A DNA stretch of 64,000 bases from Porphyrobacter sp. CACIAM 03H1 (GTDB lineage Bacteria > Pseudomonadota > Alphaproteobacteria > Sphingomonadales > Sphingomonadaceae). The notes under the pieces are model-generated. The model had not been told where the DNA came from and ran no database searches. It saw only the letters and a program-made list of their open reading frames with translations. The stretch is taken from NCBI RefSeq assembly GCF_002215495.1, contig NZ_CP021378.1:1922764-1986763 (forward strand), read 5' to 3'. The translations under genes and the position numbers were made by a program. Numbering within the stretch: position 1 is the stretch's first letter; each line of letters begins with the position of its first letter. Shown piece by piece: positions 34,405 to 47,827 of the stretch.

Positions 34405-35782
34405 GCGGCTGTTGCGCTCGACGGTGTCGCGTCTTGTTGCCCTCAACGCGCTGCTGCTCGTCATAAGCATGGCGGCCGGCGCGCTCGGCGGCTGGGTCGC
34501 AACGCGCGGGGTCGTCGAACGGGAGGCTCGAAACCGCATCGAGCTAGAGTCGCACGTCATCGCCGTCGAGGCGAACCGGGGAGGGCTCGATCGCGCACTG
34601 GCCATGATCCGGACGAAGGCCGAATGGCCGGGTTCGCCTGAGTATTATCTAATTGGGCCAGATGGACGCACGCTGATCGGCGACCTTCAGGTGGTCCCGC
34701 GAGAGACCGGTTGGCATTTCGCCGATCAGCCTTCGCCGCGACCTGGCGTCGAGGGCCTTCATTTACTGGCGCTGACTCAACGCCTTCCCGATGGCTCACT
34801 TCTGATCGTCGGGGAGGACATGGAGCGAAGCGAAGCAATCCGCGACGCTGTTTTTGGAGCCACTCTGATTGCTGGCGGAATCGCGTTGGTCTTTGGCATC
34901 GTCGCAGGCCTCTTCGCCACGCGGCAGACGCTCCGCCAGATGAAGCGGATCAACGTCACTGTCCGCGCGGTCGAGGGCGGAGATCTCTCTGCGCGAACTG
35001 GAGCTCCAGTTCACGCGCGCACCGATCTTGATCAGCTCGCGTTGGCGATCGATCGAATGCTCGACCGAATCGACACGCTCGTCGCCACGATCCGCCGCGT
35101 GTCGGCGGAGGTCGCGCATGACCTGCGCACGCCGCTGACACGCGTGAGGCACGCGGTCGAAACGGCGCTCGCGCAGCCTGATGGCGAGAAACGGACCGCG
35201 GCGCTGGGACGGGCGATGGCCGGGCTGGACGAGGCGCTCCGTCTGTTCAGCGCGGTGCTGGAGTTGGCGGAAATCGATGCCGGTAATGCTCGCGCGCGAT
35301 TTGAGCCGATCGATCTGGCGGAGATCGTGGACCGGGTGGTGGATGCCTACCGTGCGGAGATTGAGGCTTCCGGCCGCCACATCTCGGTCCGCTCCGTTCG
35401 CACGGCGGTCGCCGGTGACGCCGACCTGCTGGCGCGCGCGCTCGCCAACCTGATCGAGAACGCGCTCAAATACTCCCGTGAGCACGCTCGGATCGATGTT
35501 TCGGTCACCAAGCACGCCGGCACGGTGACGATGGCGGTCGCGGACGACGGTCCTGGCGTAACCGATGGCGAGGTCGAGGAGATGTTGCGCCCGTTCGGGC
35601 GCTTGGACCGAGCGCGGCGTAAATCCGGCAACGGTCTCGGCCTCGCGATCGCCGACGCCGTGGCTCGGCTGCACCGCGGAACACTGATCTTTGCGCGGCT
35701 CCAGCCGGGCCTTGCCGTCGAAATCAGACTACCGCGGGAATTGGCGGAGACGGCCGCCTTGAATGCGCATCGCGCTAACTAA
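34385..35782 (+). CDS. Two-component sensor histidine kinase
   Basis: From ATG 34385 (a GTG four codons earlier is possible) the product is 465 residues. It has two membrane helices (about 15-37 and 153-178) around a short periplasmic sensor, a HAMP domain, the H-box AEVAHDLRTPLTRVRHA with His245, an N-box NLIENALKYS and G boxes DDGPGV and GNGLGLAIA. It phosphorylates the adjacent response regulator. Its start lies inside that gene. Confidence 0.88.
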   Translation: MPLGVIRRLLRSTVSRLVALNALLLVISMAAGALGGWVATRGVVEREARNRIELESHVIAVEANRGGLDRALAMIRTKAEWPGSPEYYLIGPDGRTLIGDLQVVPRETGWHFADQPSPRPGVEGLHLLALTQRLPDGSLLIVGEDMERSEAIRDAVFGATLIAGGIALVFGIVAGLFATRQTLRQMKRINVTVRAVEGGDLSARTGAPVHARTDLDQLALAIDRMLDRIDTLVATIRRVSAEVAHDLRTPLTRVRHAVETALAQPDGEKRTAALGRAMAGLDEALRLFSAVLELAEIDAGNARARFEPIDLAEIVDRVVDAYRAEIEASGRHISVRSVRTAVAGDADLLARALANLIENALKYSREHARIDVSVTKHAGTVTMAVADDGPGVTDGEVEEMLRPFGRLDRARRKSGNGLGLAIADAVARLHRGTLIFARLQPGLAVEIRLPRELAETAALNAHRAN

Positions 35783-35795
35783 GCGCGACCAAAAA

Positions 35796-35824
35796 CGCTC
35801 CGCTAGTCCAGAGATCGACTAGCG
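35796..35824 (-). terminator. Hairpin terminator for the leftward chromate operon
   Basis: CGCTAGTC (35801-35808) and GACTAGCG (35817-35824) form a perfect 8-bp stem. Read on the minus strand the stem is followed by GAGCG and five T residues (35791-35795). It sits between the convergent kinase gene and the end of the Cj0069-like gene. Confidence 0.6.
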
Positions 35825-35845
35825 TGTCCCGGAACGCGCGAACGC

Positions 35846-36934
35846 TTATGCCGGCGAAGCGGTGGTTCCTCGGCCGGCGACACGGCGCTCCCGCGCGGCA
35901 ACCGCGCGCCGATGCGCGGCCTCGGCTACCGGCCGCACGGCGCTGGGCGGAAACGGCGCTACCGAGCTGACGTTGATCTCGCACAAGACATAGCTGTCCG
36001 AGCCGCGATCGTCCTTCGGCCCGTAGAGGAAGTCAGCATCCCAGAGCAGCGGGAGCTCGTCACGCTCGATGGCGAGGATGTGCTGCAAACCGGGTATCCA
36101 CGACTGTTCCATGTTGTCTCTGAGCGGTTGAAAAGCGCCCGCATCGGCGGGGTGCATGACCCGTGGACCTGGCTGCGCCTCCGGCGAGTCGACCCCTTCG
36201 GGGGGTGGCGGCAACAGCGCGCGGATCAGTTGATGCCCGAAACCGACGACCTTGTCCGCGCTGACATAGCAGCGAATCATGCCGTCTCCGAGCCGCGGCT
36301 GGAAGGGTTGGTCGATGAGGCATTCGCCCCGCTCGAAATAGGGTGCGAACCGATCGATCAGGGCATCGAGGGGCATCTCAAGCGGAACGCTGCCCCGCGC
36401 GGCGTGAAGGACCGAAACGTTCGGTTGGGCGCCGCGCCCCCGGTCAGCAACTTCGACCCGCCACACGCCCCGGCCGCCATTGCTCCGGTTTTCCTTGAGC
36501 ACACGCGCCCCGGAAGCGAGGCGATCAGGGAGCAGCGCGCGCAGTTCCTCCAGATCGGCGTAGCGGTGGGTGTCCGTGCCCCAGCCTAGCGCGCGCGTGG
36601 AATGAAGCACGTTTTTCACGCCCATCTTCGCGATGACATCGGGATGCGCGCTGATCGAGACGCCCGCCGCCGCCGCCTCGCGCAAAATCGGATCGAGCCT
36701 TGAGCGGTCACCGGCGTCGCTGATCGGGTCGGCCCAGACCATCACGCCGTCGCACGTCAGCAGACGGTCGCGCGCTGTACCAGCCGTCTCGTCGGCATAT
36801 CCAATCGCCTCGACCTCGCCGCCCAGCTCACGCAGCGCTGCCATGATCGGCCACTGGCGCGCGCTGTGCGCGTCCGCGGGGCTAGTGGGGACGTCGGTTC
36901 GCCACAGCAGGCCGATCTTGGGGCAAGTGGTCAA
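35846..36934 (-). CDS. Cj0069-family protein, ATP-grasp-like
   Basis: From TTG 36934 the product is 362 residues starting TTCPKIGLLWRTDVP after the initiator. VLKENRSNGGRGVWRVEV resembles the ATP-grasp phosphate-binding loop, and LCEINVSSVAPFP resembles the metal-binding E-x-N end, so an ATP-dependent carboxylate-amine ligase fold is likely. Substrate unknown. The frame is open to 37072 but that part overlaps the dismutase gene; a TTG at 36964 is another start. It is the last gene of the chrB-chrA-SOD set. A role in chromate or thiol stress is inferred only from context. Confidence 0.72.
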   Translation of the reverse strand: MTTCPKIGLLWRTDVPTSPADAHSARQWPIMAALRELGGEVEAIGYADETAGTARDRLLTCDGVMVWADPISDAGDRSRLDPILREAAAAGVSISAHPDVIAKMGVKNVLHSTRALGWGTDTHRYADLEELRALLPDRLASGARVLKENRSNGGRGVWRVEVADRGRGAQPNVSVLHAARGSVPLEMPLDALIDRFAPYFERGECLIDQPFQPRLGDGMIRCYVSADKVVGFGHQLIRALLPPPPEGVDSPEAQPGPRVMHPADAGAFQPLRDNMEQSWIPGLQHILAIERDELPLLWDADFLYGPKDDRGSDSYVLCEINVSSVAPFPPSAVRPVAEAAHRRAVAARERRVAGRGTTASPA

Positions 36935-36968
36935 GGCGCTCGCTTCCCGTTCATCGCCGCTTTCCAAC

Positions 36969-37703
36969 TTAGGCGCTGGCGGCAGCGATCGCATGCGCAT
37001 AGCGGCGGTCGACTGCTTCCCAGTCGAGGTTCTTGAACCAGGCGTCGATATATCTGGCTGCCTGGGTGCCATAGTCCATGTGGAAGCTGTGCTCGTACAT
37101 ATCGAGGACGAGCACCGGCACGCCAGCCGCCGCGCCGTGCATATGGTCCCAAGCCCAGTGATTGTTGAGCGAGCGGGTGTGGAGGTTGTAACCCAGGATC
37201 GTCCAGCCCGACCCTCCCGCCAGGCTCATGCCGGTGCGCCGGAACTCGGCCTCCCAGTTCGCGAACGAGCCGAAGGCGGCGTCGATCGCGTCGCGGACCG
37301 AACCGGCCGCCTGACCGTCGCCGCCCAACCCGTCGAAGTAGATTTCATGCAGCACCACCGAGCCGGTGCGGTGCAGTTCCTCGCGCTTGAGGCCGCCGTA
37401 GATGGCAGGCGGCGCTTCGGTATCGGCGAGCGCGGCGGCCAGCCGTGGCCGTAATGCGTTCAGCGTCTTGACCGAGCCGGCATAGTTGTTCTCGTGATGC
37501 GACGTGATCAATCGCTCGGACAGGCCCTCGAGCTTGGCCGGATCGAACTTGAGCGGCTTGATCTGATGGTTGCCGGCAAAGGCGGGGACAGTCGGCGGCG
37601 CGGCGGCCGGCGTCTGGGCTGAGGCTTCGTTGATCGTCATGGCGGCGGCTCCTATGCCTAGGGTTGCGATTGCACTGCGTCGGGAGAGATTGTCGATCGC
37701 CAC
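36969..37703 (-). CDS. chrC: Exported Fe/Mn superoxide dismutase (ChrC-like)
   Basis: The 244-residue protein has an N-terminal export signal (RRSAIATLGIGAAAM, Tat-like with RR) and an Fe/Mn-SOD domain. ITSHHENNYAG contributes a ligand His near 69-70, VLHEIYFD near 119, and VLDMYEHSFHMDYG holds Asp201 and His205 of the usual D-x-x-x-H pair. In known chromate operons (chrBACF) the SOD-like ChrC limits superoxide made during chromate reduction. It lies downstream of chrA on the same strand. Confidence 0.82.
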   Translation of the reverse strand: MAIDNLSRRSAIATLGIGAAAMTINEASAQTPAAAPPTVPAFAGNHQIKPLKFDPAKLEGLSERLITSHHENNYAGSVKTLNALRPRLAAALADTEAPPAIYGGLKREELHRTGSVVLHEIYFDGLGGDGQAAGSVRDAIDAAFGSFANWEAEFRRTGMSLAGGSGWTILGYNLHTRSLNNHWAWDHMHGAAAGVPVLVLDMYEHSFHMDYGTQAARYIDAWFKNLDWEAVDRRYAHAIAAASA

Positions 37704-37760
37704 ATTCGGTCCTTTCCAATATGATTGATTAGGCTGCGTAAGAGTGATGGTGCGTCGCGA

Positions 37761-39005
37761 TCATCCGAACAGGACAAGGCCCGCCCCCGCCGCGGCGAGA
37801 ACAACCCACAGGATCGTCGTTTTGGCCTTGAACACGTAAAGGAGCGCGAGAGCGACGGCGAAGATCGCGAGCGGGATCAGCACGCCGGGCACGTTCACGA
37901 GAGTCTTTTGCCCTAGTTCCAGCGTCGTGGCGGCGATCAGCCCGACGACCGCTGCGGATATTCCCTCTAGGAAGGTCTTGATCTTTTCGTTGTCTACCAG
38001 CCGCTCAAGCTGGTCATGAAAGAACAGAGAAAAGCTGAATGCTGGCAGGAAGATGCCGATCGTCATCACGATCGCTCCGAGTGGGCCGCCGCCGAAGTAT
38101 CCGATGAACGTCGAGAAGATGATCAGGGGCGCCGGCAGAATCCCCGATAGGGCGAGCCCGTCGAGGAACTGCGCATCCGTCATCCATCCATTGCCGACCG
38201 CATCGGCACGCAGGAACGGGATGACTGTGTAGGCCCCGCCAAAGGTGAGGAGCCCGGCCTTGAGGCCCGAGATGAAAAGCTCCAGCAGCGACGGCTTTTG
38301 GTTTGCGATGGGTTGCGCCGAGACCGCATCCCCACCGACCGTACCGCCGAAAGTGACCCAGGCGAAGTAGAGCCCGACCCCGACGAGCACGGCCATGAGC
38401 AGGCCGGCCGTCACTCGCTGATGGCGCGCCGCGAACATATAGACGAGGCCCGCGATCGGCAGGGTGAGCCAAAACGGCGTGCCGACGAGGGCCGCCAGGC
38501 CGGCGACGCCCGCGATACCCCAAAGCCAGCGGTCGAGCAGGATGTGACCGCCAATCCGGTGCACGGCGCGCACGATCAGGGCGATGACGGCGGGTTGCAC
38601 TCCGAGAAATGCTGCGGTCGCGGCGGCAGTCTGCATGATCCCGGTGGAGAGATACAGCCACGACAGCGCGAACATTAGGACGAAGCCCGGCATCATGAAG
38701 CCCAGACCCGCGAGAAGGCCGCCGAGCTTTCCCTTGGGAAGCGTGCCGAAGAAGACGCACAGCTCGTGCGCCTCCGGACCAGGGAGCACCTGATAGACGG
38801 CGAGGATGCGGTTGAACCTGGCGCTGGAGACCCAGTGTTCCTCATCGACCAGCTCACGGCGGATCATCGCGATCTGGGCGATCGGGCCACCCCAGGCCAG
38901 GAAGCCGAACCGCAGGAACTTCGCGAAAATCTGCGCATAAGAAAGGTCGGGCAATGTGCCTCCGTTCTCAGGATCCAATGCCCCACCCGCCACGTTTGTG
39001 CTCAT
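37761..39005 (-). CDS. chrA: ChrA chromate efflux transporter (CHR family)
   Basis: The 414-residue membrane protein has the two homologous CHR halves. The first has FLRFGFLAWGGPIAQIAMIRRE and VLPGPEAHELCVFFG, the second FISGLKAGLLTFGGAYTVIPFLR and SGILPAPLIIFSTFIGY. These G-G-P and P-G-P motifs are typical of long-chain ChrA proteins that export chromate across the inner membrane using the proton gradient. It lies between chrB and the dismutase gene on the minus strand. Confidence 0.92.
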   Translation of the reverse strand: MSTNVAGGALDPENGGTLPDLSYAQIFAKFLRFGFLAWGGPIAQIAMIRRELVDEEHWVSSARFNRILAVYQVLPGPEAHELCVFFGTLPKGKLGGLLAGLGFMMPGFVLMFALSWLYLSTGIMQTAAATAAFLGVQPAVIALIVRAVHRIGGHILLDRWLWGIAGVAGLAALVGTPFWLTLPIAGLVYMFAARHQRVTAGLLMAVLVGVGLYFAWVTFGGTVGGDAVSAQPIANQKPSLLELFISGLKAGLLTFGGAYTVIPFLRADAVGNGWMTDAQFLDGLALSGILPAPLIIFSTFIGYFGGGPLGAIVMTIGIFLPAFSFSLFFHDQLERLVDNEKIKTFLEGISAAVVGLIAATTLELGQKTLVNVPGVLIPLAIFAVALALLYVFKAKTTILWVVLAAAGAGLVLFG

Positions 39006-39031
39006 TCGCTTCGTTCCTCAGATCATGATCG

Positions 39032-40030
39032 TCATCCCTCGACCGATGGTCGAACGCGCTGCGCTGACTGCCGATCGAGTGGACTGCCCAGAGTGAAATG
39101 CGTGTAGAAGCCGTCCAGCGCGTCGCTTGCGTTGGCGATGCGCTTGAGATCGTCATCGGTGGACGCGCATACGCCTGCAAGCATGGCACCAAGGCCCGGC
39201 GTCTCGGAGCGCCCGAACTTGCCGTCCGCTATGTCCAGGTCATGGATGATCTCGCCGATCGCGACGAGTGCCGGATCATCTTCGAGCCTGGCTCGCCTCA
39301 CGATCGTCTCGAAGCTGCACCGGTCTTGTTCGTGGGTGAACTCGGCATCGGCCATGTCGAAGCGCAGCTCGCCCGCCTCAGGCGTGTAGCTCCTGCCATC
39401 GACGAACTTGAAGTTGGCGTGGGGGTCGACGAATCGTCGGATCAGCCAAGCGCAGGCGATGCGATCGACATGGACGCCGCGCCGCGTCACCCAGACGCGA
39501 TTCTTGAGATCGGCGGGCGAAAACGCAGCCGCTTCGCCCGTGCGGCCGACATCGGGATGGGCATAGCGCTTCTCGTCCAACTCACGCAGCGCCGCCTCCG
39601 CACCTTGACGGCCGTGAGCGCCAAAGAAGTCTAGCCGGACAATCTCGGAAAGCCGTCTCTGGAGTTTCGCAATCTCGGTCCCCGACGCCGGCCCGGTGTC
39701 GAGCAGCCTGTGTGCGGCCAAGGCCAGCTCGTCATAGTCGGCGTCACGTGCAGCGTCGAAAAGCCCTCGTAGCTCCGCGTCGCTTTGGCCTTCGATCATC
39801 TGCGCGTTGATCAGCACCGCCTCGCCGCCGCTGTTTGTGATCTCTCCCAGCAGGTCGCGGAATGCGGCTTCGGTTTCCTCGCGACGGGGGAGCACATGAA
39901 CCGCGTTCTTGAGCGGTACCGCGCCAATCGCCTGCAAGCGGCGCCAGATCTTCACACGCAGATAGGGCGGCTTCGCGGGTAGTTGGTGCAGCAGTGCTAA
40001 CCATTGTTCCGGGTCGGGCGAGGATTTCAT
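39032..40030 (-). CDS. chrB: ChrB chromate-responsive regulator
   Basis: This 332-residue protein matches ChrB. The N-terminal part (LPAKPPYLRVKIWRRLQAIG, VLPRREETEAAF) precedes the C-terminal chromate-resistance domain (VWVTRRGVHVDRIACAWLI, FVDGRSYTP, FTHEQDRCSFETIVRRA). ChrB is the chromate-sensing activator/repressor of chr operons. It is the first gene of the operon, so the promoter and its own operator should lie just right of 40030. Confidence 0.88.
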   Translation of the reverse strand: MKSSPDPEQWLALLHQLPAKPPYLRVKIWRRLQAIGAVPLKNAVHVLPRREETEAAFRDLLGEITNSGGEAVLINAQMIEGQSDAELRGLFDAARDADYDELALAAHRLLDTGPASGTEIAKLQRRLSEIVRLDFFGAHGRQGAEAALRELDEKRYAHPDVGRTGEAAAFSPADLKNRVWVTRRGVHVDRIACAWLIRRFVDPHANFKFVDGRSYTPEAGELRFDMADAEFTHEQDRCSFETIVRRARLEDDPALVAIGEIIHDLDIADGKFGRSETPGLGAMLAGVCASTDDDLKRIANASDALDGFYTHFTLGSPLDRQSAQRVRPSVEG

Positions 40031-40514
40031 AGCACATGCGTATCACCGGGAATGTTAAAATGAAACACATATATCTCAGTTCCGAGCGGAGATAAGCCGC
40101 CGGCGCGCAATCGGTTCAAAATGGCAAGGCTGGCGGTTGGACGGCGCGCCCGTCTCGAAAGGGCAGTCGGTAAGGGATGGGTCCGCTGCATGCGAGATCA
40201 ATGGACCCGCTACGATGGTTCAACTTAGGAAGCGGGCTACTTCCCCCCGCTTTTCGTCCGCCAATACAACCATGCTGCAGGCTCGGCGGAGTAGTATTGG
40301 TGGCTGGCTATACCGGGGAAGGGCGGCACATTGCGCAGATTGGCGGTTCTAGCGTAGCGTTAACGGCGATACGTATTCGTTCTCTTTATCCTGCGCGGGG
40401 TGCCAAATACCGCCGTGGCTACTTCGCCACAGCATGCCAATCGCGCTACTCACTGCCGGTGGTCGCCGTGGGCGTCACCCGCAATATTGCATTCTGCCGG
40501 TGGGATTGACTGCA
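40031..40514. other. Gene-free junction between the chromate and Co/Ni/Zn cargo
   Basis: These 484 bases hold no credible gene. The left part must carry the chrB promoter; AT-rich sequence at 40045-40080 fits. The right part carries the left copy of a 66-base direct repeat (40341-40406). The composition and lack of genes suggest a cassette junction. Confidence 0.5.
40341..40406 (+). repeat. Left copy of 66-bp direct repeat (att-like)
   Basis: The segment aligns without gaps to 51105-51170, with 13 mismatches in 66 bases. The longest shared block is TTATCCTGCGCGGGG (here 40386-40400), and GTATTCGTT and ACGGCGA are also shared. The two copies bracket exactly the cobalt/nickel/zinc resistance genes (40515-50977). 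I interpret the pair as diverged element-end or attachment sequences. Confidence 0.65.
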
Positions 40515-41849
40515 TCACCTGATGGGCCAGTGCGAATGCAATTCGTCGATGACGAACGCATGTTTCGCACGGCCGCCGGGATGTCCTTGGAGAAGGTGAG
40601 GATGATCGACTGGCAGATCGTCGTGAGTGTGCGCCACCACCTCCACATCTTCCTTGGGCCAGATTTTGAGCGCGATCACTGTGCCGATCAGCGCCAGCAT
40701 AGCTGATGCGCCGAAAGCCATTCCCATGCCGCCATTCGCACCAACTTGGCCCGCTAGCGGATAAGCGACCAGCCAGCAGACATGGGTGAGCGCGAACTGC
40801 GCTGCGAACAGCGCGGGACGGTCCTCCTCAGCCGAAGATCGCCGCAACAGCCGGCCGCCCGGCGTTATGCCTGCCGAATAGGCGGTGCCCAGGACGAACC
40901 AGCCGGTAAGGATGACTCCCCAATAATCGGGCGAGGCATGGCCGCGCCACGATAAGGCAAGCACAGCCAACCCGACCGTCATCGCCGACGCGGCCGAGAG
41001 CATCACGCTCCGGTCGGAGAACTTGTCGAGGATACGCGGCAACAGCAGCGCCGCCAGCATCGAGCCGCCGCCGAACGCGGCAAGCGTGATCGCCATCGAA
41101 CTCTGTCCAAGTCCAAGGGCTGACCGGACCAGCACCGGCGTATTCACGATGACCATCGCGCTGGCGGCGGCGGCGGCGAGCGTCACCGCCAACAGCCCGC
41201 GCAGCCGAGGCGTTCTCAGATAGAGCCGCGCGCCGCGTGTCGTGTTGTCGTAGATGCCGCTACCGGACTTGCGCGCATTGGAACGGGGCAGCGTCGTCGC
41301 CAACACCAAGAGCACCGAACAGGCGAAGCCGATCGCCGTGCCTGAGAATAGCCAGTGAAAATTCATCACCGTTAGCAGAGCTGCGGCCAGCATTGGGCTG
41401 GTCAGGCTTTCCATGTCGTAGGCAAGGCGCGAGAGCGACAGTGCGTTCGTGTAGTCTTTCTCGTCCGGCAGCACGTCGGGGATGGTCGCCTGAAAGGTCG
41501 GCGTGAACCCGGCCGAGGCCGATTGCAGCACGAAGATCAGGACATAAATCTGCCAAATCTGATCGACGAACGGCAGCGCCAAGACAACGAGCGCGCGGAT
41601 GACATCCATCGCCACGAGGAAGGCGCGGCGCGGCAAACGGTTTGCGTAAGCGCCGACGACTGGCGCGACGCCGATGTAGGCGACCATCTTAATCGCCATA
41701 GCCGTGCCGAGCACCGCTCCTGCGTCCGCCCCGGCAATGTCATAAGCGAGAAGGCCCAGCGCGACCGTAGCCAAGCCAGTGCCAATCAGCGCGACAACCT
41801 GCGCCATGAACAGGTGCCGATAAGTTCGATTGGCCAATACCGAGAGCAT
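40515..41849 (-). CDS. MFS transporter, probable Ni/Co exporter (NreB-like)
   Basis: The 444-residue protein has about 12 membrane segments and begins MLSVLANRTYRHLFMAQVVALIG. The His-rich cytoplasmic tail (HTHDDLPVDHPHLLQGHPGG, then IDELHSHWP) is like those of nickel exporters of the NreB type, where the tail binds metal. It is the last gene of the minus-strand metal cluster. The metal is inferred from the neighbours and the tail. Confidence 0.82.
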   Translation of the reverse strand: MLSVLANRTYRHLFMAQVVALIGTGLATVALGLLAYDIAGADAGAVLGTAMAIKMVAYIGVAPVVGAYANRLPRRAFLVAMDVIRALVVLALPFVDQIWQIYVLIFVLQSASAGFTPTFQATIPDVLPDEKDYTNALSLSRLAYDMESLTSPMLAAALLTVMNFHWLFSGTAIGFACSVLLVLATTLPRSNARKSGSGIYDNTTRGARLYLRTPRLRGLLAVTLAAAAASAMVIVNTPVLVRSALGLGQSSMAITLAAFGGGSMLAALLLPRILDKFSDRSVMLSAASAMTVGLAVLALSWRGHASPDYWGVILTGWFVLGTAYSAGITPGGRLLRRSSAEEDRPALFAAQFALTHVCWLVAYPLAGQVGANGGMGMAFGASAMLALIGTVIALKIWPKEDVEVVAHTHDDLPVDHPHLLQGHPGGRAKHAFVIDELHSHWPIR

Positions 41850-41935
41850 CGCTACCTCGTTCGGTGCGTTGGAAAGGATGGATAGGTCACGGCGCTACAT
41901 TCCCCTCAACGGGGCTGGCCGGCGCGATCGGGACG

Positions 41936-42589
41936 TTAGACAACCCGCTTGACCTCGCCATATTCGCCTTGCGTGCGCAGCGTGATCGTCACGGGAGCGC
42001 CGGAGCGGTTACGCCAGAACCAGCCGTGGCTTCCGTCGAAAGCCGCGATCAACTCGCCTTGTTCGCCGGTGGATTCCCGGCCCTTTCCCTAGCCGTGATA
42101 GGAGATACCCGGCGCATCGGCGTGGGTGTCGTAATTGACGTGCCCCCCTTCGACCGACCAGTTGAAGGCTATCTGCGCCCCACGATCAGCTGTTAGCTTG
42201 ATCTCCGCTCCCTGTCCGGGCGCGAGCGTCAGCCGCGTCGTGTCATTCCGACCGGCCGGCGCACTTGGCCTTTCCGGCTGCGCTTGGGCCACTGTCGGCT
42301 GAGCGCTTCCAGCGGAGGCTTGTGCAGGGGCCGGCCGGCTCGTCCGCTCCGCCGCGGCGGCATCGGCGGCCGCGTCTTGCGCGGCTTCCTCGGCGAGCTG
42401 CACCTTGATCTCGCCCATCTGCGTCAGGCCAAGCACTCGGCCGGCTCCAGTGGGATCGACCCCGTATTCCGAGGGCAGGATGACGGCGACGAGAAGGGCA
42501 CCGGCCGACGCGGCGGCGATGAGAGTGGCCCGGATCAACTGCCGATTGGTCGGCAGGTCATCGAGATTGGGGCGTTGTGCGTTGAACAT
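41936..42589 (-). pseudogene. Transmembrane-anchor protein of metal clusters, interrupted by an amber codon
   Basis: The frame from ATG 42589 encodes MFNAQRPNLDDLPTNRQLIR, a membrane helix (AAASAGALLVAVILPSEY), GRVLGLTQMGEIKVQLAEEA, an Ala/Pro linker and a beta domain with TLAPGQGAEIKLT and FNWSVEGGHVNYDTH. A TAG at 42089-42091 interrupts it. The same frame then continues with GELIAAFDGSHGWFWRNRSG and ends at a TAA at 41936, exactly the family's normal C-terminus. The full form would be 216 codons plus the amber one. Similar anchor proteins accompany hupE and czc genes in Sphingomonadales. The product is either truncated to 166 residues or read through. Confidence 0.75.
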
Positions 42590-42606
42590 GATCGAGACTC
42601 CTTGAA

Positions 42607-43329
42607 TCAGGCGACGGCGAAGCCGACGAGTTGGTAGCCAACCAGCACGAAGCCGGCGGCCATCAGGATGGTGTTGGCGGCGAAGGCGTGGCGCATGAAG
42701 CTGCTCGTCCGGCGCCAGAAGCCCATCAGGATCAAGATGGCGGCAAGCGCGAGAAGCTGTCCGATCTCGACGCCAATGTTGAATGCGATGAGGTTCGCAA
42801 GAAGGCCGTCCGGCGAAATCTCGAACTCGATGATCTTGGTGGCGAGCCCGAAGCCGTGGAAGAAGCCGAACACCAGCGTCGCCGCCTTAGTGTTCGGTTG
42901 AACGCCGAACCAGCGTTGGAATGCGCCCAGGTTGTCCAGCGCCTTGTAAACCACCGACAGGCCGATGATCGCGTCGATGATATAGGCGTTCGCGCTTATC
43001 CCGGTCAGCACCCCGAACAGCATCGTTGTCGAGTGTCCGACCGCGAACAGCGTGACGTAGATGGCGATGTGCTTCATCCGGTAAAGGAAGAAGATCACGC
43101 CGAACAGGAACAGCAGATGGTCGTAGCCCGTGACCATGTGCTTGGCCCCGAGATAGAGGAACGGGAAGAACAGGACGCCGCTGCTTTCCTGGATGTAGCC
43201 TTTGTCGCCCTCGGCGACGTTGTGGGCGAAGGCGTCAACGCCGAAACAGAACGAGAGCGCGAACAGGCTGAGAGCCAGGAACAGCCTGTTTCGAGGGCCG
43301 CGCTGCATGGTAGCAAACAAACTCATCAT
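42607..43329 (-). CDS. HupE/UreJ-family nickel/cobalt membrane protein
   Basis: The 240-residue protein has an N-terminal signal/anchor, FAHNVAEGDKGYIQ, and six to seven membrane segments. It contains KHMVTGYDHLLFLFG and VGHSTTMLFG, the His/Asp motifs of HupE/UreJ metal permeases. Such proteins move Ni or Co; in resistance clusters the direction is uncertain. It lies between czcA and the anchor gene, 17 bases from the latter. Confidence 0.85.
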   Translation of the reverse strand: MMSLFATMQRGPRNRLFLALSLFALSFCFGVDAFAHNVAEGDKGYIQESSGVLFFPFLYLGAKHMVTGYDHLLFLFGVIFFLYRMKHIAIYVTLFAVGHSTTMLFGVLTGISANAYIIDAIIGLSVVYKALDNLGAFQRWFGVQPNTKAATLVFGFFHGFGLATKIIEFEISPDGLLANLIAFNIGVEIGQLLALAAILILMGFWRRTSSFMRHAFAANTILMAAGFVLVGYQLVGFAVA

Positions 43330-43383
43330 GAAACTCCTTTCCGGTCTCCCGCGCGCCGGGGCGGCGCGCGGGAGTGGACAGAC

Positions 43384-47826
<4,443 letters not shown>

Positions 47827-47827
<1 letters not shown>

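Noticed and set aside
30735..35782. Insertion sequences at the cargo joints
   Set aside because: No transposase frame or terminal inverted repeats with target duplications were found between the cargo blocks.
40137..40509. Short frames in the chr/metal junction
   Set aside because: No family pattern or ribosome binding site; the interval contains the direct repeat and is better read as non-coding.
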